Positions 53,909 to 64,000 of a stretch of DNA of 64,000 nucleotides are shown here, one piece after another. Source of the DNA: Frondihabitans australicus (GTDB lineage: Bacteria; Actinomycetota; Actinomycetes; Actinomycetales; Microbacteriaceae); the NCBI RefSeq assembly GCF_003634555.1, contig NZ_RBKS01000001.1, positions 2,542,001 to 2,606,000 on the forward strand, read 5' to 3'. How positions within the stretch are numbered: position 1 is the stretch's first letter; every line of letters begins with the position of its first letter. A program made the translations under genes and the position numbers. The notes under the pieces are model-generated. The model was given only the letters and a program-made list of their open reading frames with translations. It made no database searches and was not told where the DNA came from.

Positions 53909-54952
53909 TCACCCGAGCAGCGCGAACGCCTCGTCCGCCCAGCCCACGCGATGGGCGAGCGCCAGGCCCCGCTGCCGGAAGAGATGCTCGGGCTCGGCCG
54001 GGCGGTGATAGGCCGAGTGGTTCGCGCCGCCCGCCGCACCGAGCAGGAGCGGAAGCAGCCAGATGTACTTCACGCACGACGCGACGAGGCCGAGCCGGGC
54101 GTCGCGCTCGCTGCCCGTCCAGCCCGCCTCGCGGAGGCCTCCGAGGTAGGCGGGCCAGCAGGCGGCCTCGAGCTCGGCGAGCCGTTCGGCCGGCCAGAAG
54201 AGGTCGAAGACCGCGTCGGGGAGGTAGTTGCCGAGGTCCTCTCCGACGGCCCCGTCGCCGGCGAACGCCCAGTCGACGAGCACGACCTCGCCCGACGGCC
54301 GCCGGATCACGTTGGCCACCCAGGCGTCGAGGTGGCACAGGGTCCGCGGTAGGCGCTCCATCACGGCGAAGAGGTCGTCCTGCCGCTGCAGGAGCCGCTG
54401 CCAGCCGTCACGCAGACCGCTCGGCCAGGTGTCGCGGATCAGCGGCTGATCCCAGGCCGCGTCGTCGTCGACAAGTGTGTAGTCGGCAGGCCGGCTCGTC
54501 GCGTAGGCGCGGAGGAACCCGCGCGAGGCCCACTCCGGCATCGGCTCGAGGGGTCGGGCCGGCCAACGGCCGAGACCGCTCGCGACGGCGACGTGGTCGT
54601 CGAGCGAGAAGTCGGGGCCGGCTGTGCCGTCGACGTCCTCGAGCCGCAGGTCGATCGTGTCGCCGTGCCGGACGACGTCGGCGCCCGGGAGCCCGAGACC
54701 CGTTCCGCGCAGCGATGCGCTAAATCGGGTGTCGCCGTAGACGTCCGCCTCGCGGATCCAGGAGTTCCAGTCGCTCGGCTCGGCGGACGACCGCCAGTGG
54801 GCGAGCGACTCGGTCACGGTGCCCGCCCGGCGCAGCCGCTTGACGACCCGCGTGGTGCCATCGGTGGCGCGGACGCGCTCGACGGTGGCGGTCGTGGCGT
54901 TGTTCGGGTTGAAGCGCAGGGTCTCGACGGTCTCGACAGTCTCGTCGCTCAT
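53909..54952 (-). CDS. Aminoglycoside-phosphotransferase/choline-kinase-fold protein
   Basis: A 347-residue kinase-fold protein. The catalytic loop LCHLDAWVANVIRR has the His-x-Asp-x5-Asn pattern and EVVLVDWAFAGDG the metal-binding Asp. The N-terminal lobe has a beta-rich ATP-site region (ERVRATDGTTRVVKRLRRAG). It probably phosphorylates a small alcohol or sugar; true antibiotic resistance is unsupported. The start overlaps the stop of the SGNH hydrolase (ATGA), so the two are one unit. Confidence 0.78.
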   Translation of the reverse strand: MSDETVETVETLRFNPNNATTATVERVRATDGTTRVVKRLRRAGTVTESLAHWRSSAEPSDWNSWIREADVYGDTRFSASLRGTGLGLPGADVVRHGDTIDLRLEDVDGTAGPDFSLDDHVAVASGLGRWPARPLEPMPEWASRGFLRAYATSRPADYTLVDDDAAWDQPLIRDTWPSGLRDGWQRLLQRQDDLFAVMERLPRTLCHLDAWVANVIRRPSGEVVLVDWAFAGDGAVGEDLGNYLPDAVFDLFWPAERLAELEAACWPAYLGGLREAGWTGSERDARLGLVASCVKYIWLLPLLLGAAGGANHSAYHRPAEPEHLFRQRGLALAHRVGWADEAFALLG

Positions 54953-55539
54953 GACCGGAGCCAGTCGAGGAGGGAGCGCTCGACGAGGGCCGCCAGCCGG
55001 GCGTAGCCGGCGGCGTCCGGGTGGAAGCCGTCGCCGTCGCGAGTCTCTCCTCGCCAGACCTCGTCGGCCGCCGTCGCGGCGTAGACGCCGACGAAGGGCA
55101 CGCCACGCTCGTCGCACCGGCGTGCGAACGCGCGGCTCAGCTCGTCGATCCGCTCGTTCTGCTCATCGTCGTCGACGGCCGGCGGCCCGACGACCAGCAG
55201 TCCGGCAGGCGCGATCGCGGCGATGATCCCCTCGAGCGCGATCAGCGATTCGTCGAGACTCGCGCGCCGCAGGCCGTCGACCTCGACGGTGTCGTTCACT
55301 CCGACGGAGAGCACGACTCGGGCGTCGGTGGCAGCTGCGAGTCGCGGCTCGATCTCGCGCAGGATCCGATCGCCGACCATGGCGGTCGTGTCCCCGCGCA
55401 CGCCCAGGTTGTACGTGGTGAACGGAATGCCTGCGGCTGTCGCTGCGTCTCCGATGCGCCCGACCCACCCCAGTCCGCTGGAGTCCCCCACGCCCACCAC
55501 GAGCGAGTCCCCCACGAAGCAGCAGCGAGTGTCCTTCAT
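54949..55539 (-). CDS. SGNH/GDSL hydrolase
   Basis: A 196-residue esterase-like hydrolase of the SGNH group: block I FVGDSLVVGVGD (Ser nucleophile in GDS), block II Gly in NLGVRGDTT, block III VLSVGVNDTVEV (Asn), block V DGFHPDAAGYARLA (Asp-x-x-His). Cytosolic, no signal peptide. Leaderless ATG (TACGGT six bases upstream). Transcribed with the kinase-like gene; substrate unknown. Confidence 0.85.
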   Translation of the reverse strand: MKDTRCCFVGDSLVVGVGDSSGLGWVGRIGDAATAAGIPFTTYNLGVRGDTTAMVGDRILREIEPRLAAATDARVVLSVGVNDTVEVDGLRRASLDESLIALEGIIAAIAPAGLLVVGPPAVDDDEQNERIDELSRAFARRCDERGVPFVGVYAATAADEVWRGETRDGDGFHPDAAGYARLAALVERSLLDWLRS

Positions 55540-55559
55540 CGACTCACCGTACTGTGCCC

Positions 55560-55770
55560 TCCCCCTCTGGCGAGCGCAGCGATGCCCCCACCTCGGGCGA
55601 GCGCAGCGATGCCCGGCGACGAGCGAAGCGATGTCGCACCCCTCCCGAGTAACAGCAGCGGCGGGTGAAAGTGTCACCGGAGAAGATTCGCCGCACGCCC
55701 GCGGAGCGGGCTAAACCAGCACGAACAGCCATTGAAGTCGAGTCGCGAAGCGACTCGACAGAGATCACCC
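55560..55770. repeat. Short tandem units and perfect hairpin next to tRNA-Gln
   Basis: GGCGAGCGCAGCGATGCCC occurs twice nearly unchanged (about 55,571 and 55,599), followed by a degenerate copy (GACGAGCGAAGCGATGTCG). Then GTCGAGTCGC/GCGACTCGAC with a GAA loop (55,737-55,759) forms a perfect hairpin. The stretch is gene-free. The hairpin is also the best terminator candidate for tRNA-Gln. Confidence 0.55.
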
Positions 55771-55773
55771 AAA

Positions 55774-55848
55774 TGGCTGGGGTACCTGGACTCGAACCAA
55801 GAACAACTGAACCAGAATCAGCCGTGTTGCCAATTACACCATACCCCA
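55774..55848 (-). tRNA. tRNA-Gln (anticodon CUG), CCA encoded
   Basis: A full cloverleaf on the minus strand: acceptor TGGGGTA/TACCCCA, D-arm GTGT/ACAC, anticodon loop TTCTGGT (anticodon CTG), T-loop TTCGAGT, discriminator G followed by an encoded CCA. The other two tRNA genes of the window do not encode CCA. Confidence 0.93.
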
Positions 55849-55916
55849 AAGATATATCGCTGAAGGCGTGAGCCGGGGCGCTACATCAGTGTCGGCCCGG
55901 AAACCGAACCGAGAAA

Positions 55917-56861
55917 CTACTGTACAGCATCGGCGAGGTCGCGAATGCCGCCCACCAGGTCGCGGTTGATGGTGGCGGCGGTTCGCGCGCCGGATCCTGC
56001 GGCCACGATGAGCTGCTGAGGGCCGGGCGCCGCCGACTCGCCGGCGACGTAGAGCCCCGCTATGGTCGTGCGACCGTGGCCGTCGTCGACGAGCAGGCCG
56101 TCTGCGTCGACGTCGGGATCGAGGTCGTCGAGGTAGTGGAGCTCGCTGGACCAGCCGGGGCGCACGAAGCCGCCGACGCGGTCGACGACGTCGCCGTCGG
56201 TCATCCTGATGCCGGTCACTCCGTCGCGGTCGCCGACGATGCCGGAGATGGTTCGCCGATCGACGGCGATGCCGCGAGCGTCGAGGGCGTCCTCTTCGAC
56301 CATGGTGACGACGTCGGCGCCGTTCGTGAACACGACGAGATCGTCGCTCCACTGCGACAGGAGCAGCGCGCGCTCGGCGAGGTCGGGGAACTCGCCGATC
56401 ACGGCGAGGGCCTGGTCGCGCTTGTCGTAGCCGTCGCACTCGATGCAGCTGTGGAAGGAGGTCCCGTAGAACGCCCGGAGGTTGTCGATCACGGGCAGCG
56501 TCTCGGTCAGACCCGTGGCGACCAGGACGGTGCGAGCCGTGGCCTCGCTGGCCTTGCCGCGCATCTCGCAGGCGATGTGGAAGCCGCCGTCGACGCGGGA
56601 GATGCGCTGCGCCAGCGTCATTCGGTGCTCGGCGCCCTCGTACGCGAGGAACTCGTCGCGGCCGAGCTTCCGTAGCTCCAGCGGCGAGATGCCGTCGCGA
56701 GTGAGGAATCCGTGCGCCACGAGCGTCGCCGAGTTGCGCGGGCGGTTGCTGTCGATCAGCAGGACCCGACGGCGCGCTCGCACGAGGTTCAGCGCAGCGC
56801 TGAGGCCGGCGGGCCCGCCGCCGACGACGGCGACGTCGTAGACAGCGGCGGCGTCGCTCAC
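55917..56861 (-). CDS. NAD(P)/FAD-dependent oxidoreductase with CxxC (thioredoxin-reductase-like)
   Basis: A 314-residue flavoprotein. [29 protein letters not shown] binds [26 protein letters not shown] is the second FAD motif. [10 protein letters not shown] carries a CxxC (Cys-Ile-Glu-Cys) in the place of the redox pair of thioredoxin reductases, but the family spacing ATCDG differs, so the partner may not be thioredoxin. GTG start overlaps the gltX stop (GTGA), suggesting cotranscription after gltX. Confidence 0.85.
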   Translation of the reverse strand: MSDAAAVYDVAVVGGGPAGLSAALNLVRARRRVLLIDSNRPRNSATLVAHGFLTRDGISPLELRKLGRDEFLAYEGAEHRMTLAQRISRVDGGFHIACEMRGKASEATARTVLVATGLTETLPVIDNLRAFYGTSFHSCIECDGYDKRDQALAVIGEFPDLAERALLLSQWSDDLVVFTNGADVVTMVEEDALDARGIAVDRRTISGIVGDRDGVTGIRMTDGDVVDRVGGFVRPGWSSELHYLDDLDPDVDADGLLVDDGHGRTTIAGLYVAGESAAPGPQQLIVAAGSGARTAATINRDLVGGIRDLADAVQ

Positions 56862-58348
56862 GCCCGCGCTGCCAGCTTCTCGAGCCGAGCCATTGTCGAG
56901 TCTCGGCCCAGGATCTCCATCGACTCGAACAGCGGCGGGCTCACTCGGCGGCCCGACACGGCCACTCGCAGCGGTCCGAACGCGAGCCGGGGCTTGAGCC
57001 CGAGACCGTCGACGAGTGCTGCGCGGAGGTACTCCTCGAGCGTGGCGTGAGACCACTCCTCCACCTGCGCGAGCGCGTCGATCGACGCACGCAGCACCTC
57101 GCCCGACGTGTCGCCGAGCGTGGCGAGGGCGTCGTCGTCGTAGACGAGGTCGTCATCGCCGGTGAACAGGAAGCCCAGCATGCCGGGCGCCTCGCCGAGC
57201 AGCTGCATGCGCTCCTGCACCAGTGGCGCCGCGGCATCGAGCACGGACTGCTGGGCGGCCGTCGGCGGGTTCTCGACCAGCCCCCCGAGATACGGCACGA
57301 GCCGAGCGCTGAAATCAGCCGGCAGGAGCCGACGGATGTGGTCGCCGTTGATCGACTCAGCCTTCTTCTCATCGAAGCGCGCCGGGTTGGGGTTGACATC
57401 GCTCACGTCGAACGCCGCTGTCATCTCGTCCATCGAGAACACGTCGCGGTCGTGGCTCAGCGACCAGCCGAGCAGCGCCAGGTAGTTGCCGAGACCCTCG
57501 GGCAGCATTCCGTGCTCGCGGTGGAGGAAGAGGTTCGACTCGGGGTCGCGCTTCGACAGCTTCTTGTTCTTGTCGCCCATGACGTAGGGCAGGTGACCGA
57601 AGCGCGGGATGTGCGTCGCGATGCCGATCTCGACCAGCGCCTCGTACAGGGCGATCTGTCGGGGCGTGGAGGACAGGATGTCCTCCCCCCGCAGCACGTG
57701 CGTGATGCCCATGATCGCGTCATCGACCGGGTTGACGAACGTGTACAGCGGGATGCCGTTGGGGCGCACGACGACGAAGTCGGTGAAGGAGCCCTCGGGG
57801 AACGTGATGGGGCCGCGCACGAGGTCGTCGAAGCTCAGGTCGCGGTCCGGGACGCGGAGGCGAAGAGCCGGGAGACGGCCCTCGGCGCGGAAGGCGTCCC
57901 GCTGCTCCTGCGACAGCTCGCGCTCGAAGTTGTCGTAGCCCTGCTTCGCGTCGCGACCGTTCGCGACGTTGCGGGCCTCCATCTCCTCCGGGGTGACGAA
58001 CGACTCGTATAGGAGCCCGCGCTCCTTCAGCTGCTCGATCACGCCCTGGTAGATGTCGTGTCGCTGCGACTGGCGGTACGGAGCGTGCGGCCCGCCGACC
58101 TCGACGCCTTCGTCCCAGTCGAGGTTCATCCAGCGCAGAGCCTCGATGATCTGCTCGTAGCTCTCCTCGCTGTCGCGGGCGGCATCGGTGTCTTCGATGC
58201 GGAAGATCAGCTTGCCGCCGGTGTGGCGCGCGTAGGCCCAGTTGAACAGGGCCGTGCGGATCAGGCCGACGTGAGGCGTGCCGGTGGGCGACGGACAGAA
58301 GCGAACGCGCACATCGGCGCCGGTCGCTGTGGTGAATGAGGCTGACAT
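56858..58348 (-). CDS. gltX: Glutamate-tRNA ligase
   Basis: A 496-residue class-I synthetase charging tRNA-Glu. HIGH-type motif in [21 protein letters not shown], the KMSKS-type KLSKR ([16 protein letters not shown]), and the C-terminal anticodon-binding domain. Leaderless ATG (TAGGAT eight bases upstream). The downstream flavoprotein overlaps its stop. It lies next to the rRNA operon terminator. Confidence 0.97.
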   Translation of the reverse strand: MSASFTTATGADVRVRFCPSPTGTPHVGLIRTALFNWAYARHTGGKLIFRIEDTDAARDSEESYEQIIEALRWMNLDWDEGVEVGGPHAPYRQSQRHDIYQGVIEQLKERGLLYESFVTPEEMEARNVANGRDAKQGYDNFERELSQEQRDAFRAEGRLPALRLRVPDRDLSFDDLVRGPITFPEGSFTDFVVVRPNGIPLYTFVNPVDDAIMGITHVLRGEDILSSTPRQIALYEALVEIGIATHIPRFGHLPYVMGDKNKKLSKRDPESNLFLHREHGMLPEGLGNYLALLGWSLSHDRDVFSMDEMTAAFDVSDVNPNPARFDEKKAESINGDHIRRLLPADFSARLVPYLGGLVENPPTAAQQSVLDAAAPLVQERMQLLGEAPGMLGFLFTGDDDLVYDDDALATLGDTSGEVLRASIDALAQVEEWSHATLEEYLRAALVDGLGLKPRLAFGPLRVAVSGRRVSPPLFESMEILGRDSTMARLEKLAARA

Positions 58349-58400
58349 CGACGTCGATCCTACCGGTCGAACGTGCCGCTGACCTGGGCCTTAAACGCAG

Positions 58401-58428
58401 AAAAGCCACCCCGTGAGGGGTGGCTTTC
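58401..58428 (-). terminator. Intrinsic terminator of the rRNA operon
   Basis: On the minus strand GCCACCCC and GGGGTGGC (58,405-58,424) form an eight-base-arm hairpin followed by TTTTC, about 20 bases after the 5S gene. It closes the rRNA transcript before gltX. Confidence 0.85.
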
Positions 58429-58446
58429 CTGGTGTTGCGAAGTTGA

Positions 58447-58564
58447 GTCCGGCGGTGTCCTACTCTCCCACAAGGTCCCCCTTGCAGTACCATCGGCGCT
58501 GAGAGTCTTAGCTTCCGGGTTCGGAATGTGTCCGGGCGTTTCCCTCTCGCTATGGCCGCCGAAA
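58447..58564 (-). rRNA. rrf: 5S ribosomal RNA
   Basis: About 118 bases with the conserved GGCGGCCATAGC start, CCGAACCCGGAAGCTAAG centre and ACACCGCCGGAC end, whose CGGCGG/CCGCCG ends pair. Ends are approximate by a base or two. Confidence 0.93.
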
Positions 58565-58769
58565 CACTAGGTCAAGCTGTACACACGGTGCCCATCAGTG
58601 ATGGGGTGTGCCGGCTTGAAGATCATGTTTCAACCAAAGCTGGTTGTTCAATTATGTGTTTCCACGGTCCAGCAGGTGTGCTGGTCGACCGTTTTTTGGG
58701 AACCACAGAGTGGACGCGAGCATTCACTGCCACCCTTCATCCACACGATCGTGTGGGGGTGGTGTGTTG
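58565..58769 (-). other. 23S-5S spacer
   Basis: About 205 gene-free bases. AGTGGACGCGAGCAT (58,709-58,723) is the exact complement of 62,042-62,056 beyond the other end of the 23S gene, so the two form the 23S processing stem. Confidence 0.7.
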
Positions 58770-63898
<5,129 letters not shown>

Positions 63899-64000
63899 GA
63901 AAAACACAGAACGCATCGGAATAGACACGAACTGCAAGTTTGATGCTGACCAAACGACAACAATCTGACGATTAAGTTGTCCATTCAATCTCAAAGAAAC
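63899..64000 (-). other. rRNA leader (5' external spacer), truncated
   Basis: An A/T-rich stretch upstream of 16S on the minus strand with no coding capacity. It continues beyond the window, where the rRNA promoters should lie. Confidence 0.6.

Noticed and set aside
53909-54952. Antibiotic-resistance kinase
   Set aside because: Only the kinase fold is visible. The sequence lacks any signature of a characterised resistance enzyme, and the operon partner is an SGNH hydrolase.

Overview
The window looks like a chromosomal segment of a high-GC Gram-positive actinobacterium, most likely a member of Microbacteriaceae or a close relative. The protein-coding part is roughly 70% G+C by eye, with many GTG and some TTG starts and many genes preceded by a -10-like hexamer but no Shine-Dalgarno (leaderless type). 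The gene set is typically actinobacterial: an IdeR/DtxR iron regulator, a CIRCE-controlled orphan groEL, a DUF3027 gene next to a cold-shock gene, DUF3263, bacterial XPB with its helicase-C partner, and a fused oleBC. I could not align the 16S gene, so genus is not called.

Layout. 1-2,070: a truncated MFS transporter, two TetR regulators and a GntR-type winged-helix gene. 1,741-17,305: two carbohydrate-uptake regions. The first (minus strand) is a lipoprotein binding protein, two permeases, a DUF5060/DUF5605-type glycoside hydrolase, an SDR and the winged-helix gene, with a divergent LacI regulator and GTTA-N4-TAAC operators at its promoter. The second (plus strand) is a LacI regulator, a Tat-exported binding protein, two permeases, a zinc dehydrogenase and a Gfo/Idh/MocA oxidoreductase, with tandem ACGT-centred operators. 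17,312-21,128: an amidohydrolase with a divergent TetR, tRNA-Arg, and a sugar-isomerase/3-hydroxyacyl-CoA-dehydrogenase-like pair behind a perfect lac-type palindrome. 21,141-38,297: mostly housekeeping genes: HNH nuclease, NlpC/P60 hydrolase, IdeR-like regulator, serC, DUF3027/cold-shock pair, helicase partner and XPB, a two-component system, groEL, cspA-like, LytR_C protein, DUF3263, DUF2332, msrB and a nitroreductase. 38,405-44,073: tRNA-Thr, a D,D-carboxypeptidase and an oleA-oleBC-oleD olefin (long-chain alkene) cluster. 44,118-52,593: a LacI regulator and an AglEFG-type transporter followed by GH36 alpha-galactosidase and GH13 amylosucrase-like genes, a coherent route for raffinose-type sugars. 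52,605-58,348: small genes, a kinase-fold protein, SGNH hydrolase, tRNA-Gln, a flavin oxidoreductase and gltX. 58,401-64,000: an rRNA operon on the minus strand (16S-23S-5S) with its terminator.

No insertion sequence, prophage or CRISPR array was seen. The signal I find most unexpected is not a gene. The octamer GCAGGATC occurs about 30 times, equally on both strands, far above what base composition predicts, and often forces unusual Ala/Gly/Pro codons. Other items worth a look are several strong palindromic operators, a terminator-ended candidate small RNA at about 21.73-21.87 kb, a structured leader before the NlpC/P60 gene, and the widespread leaderless promoter architecture.
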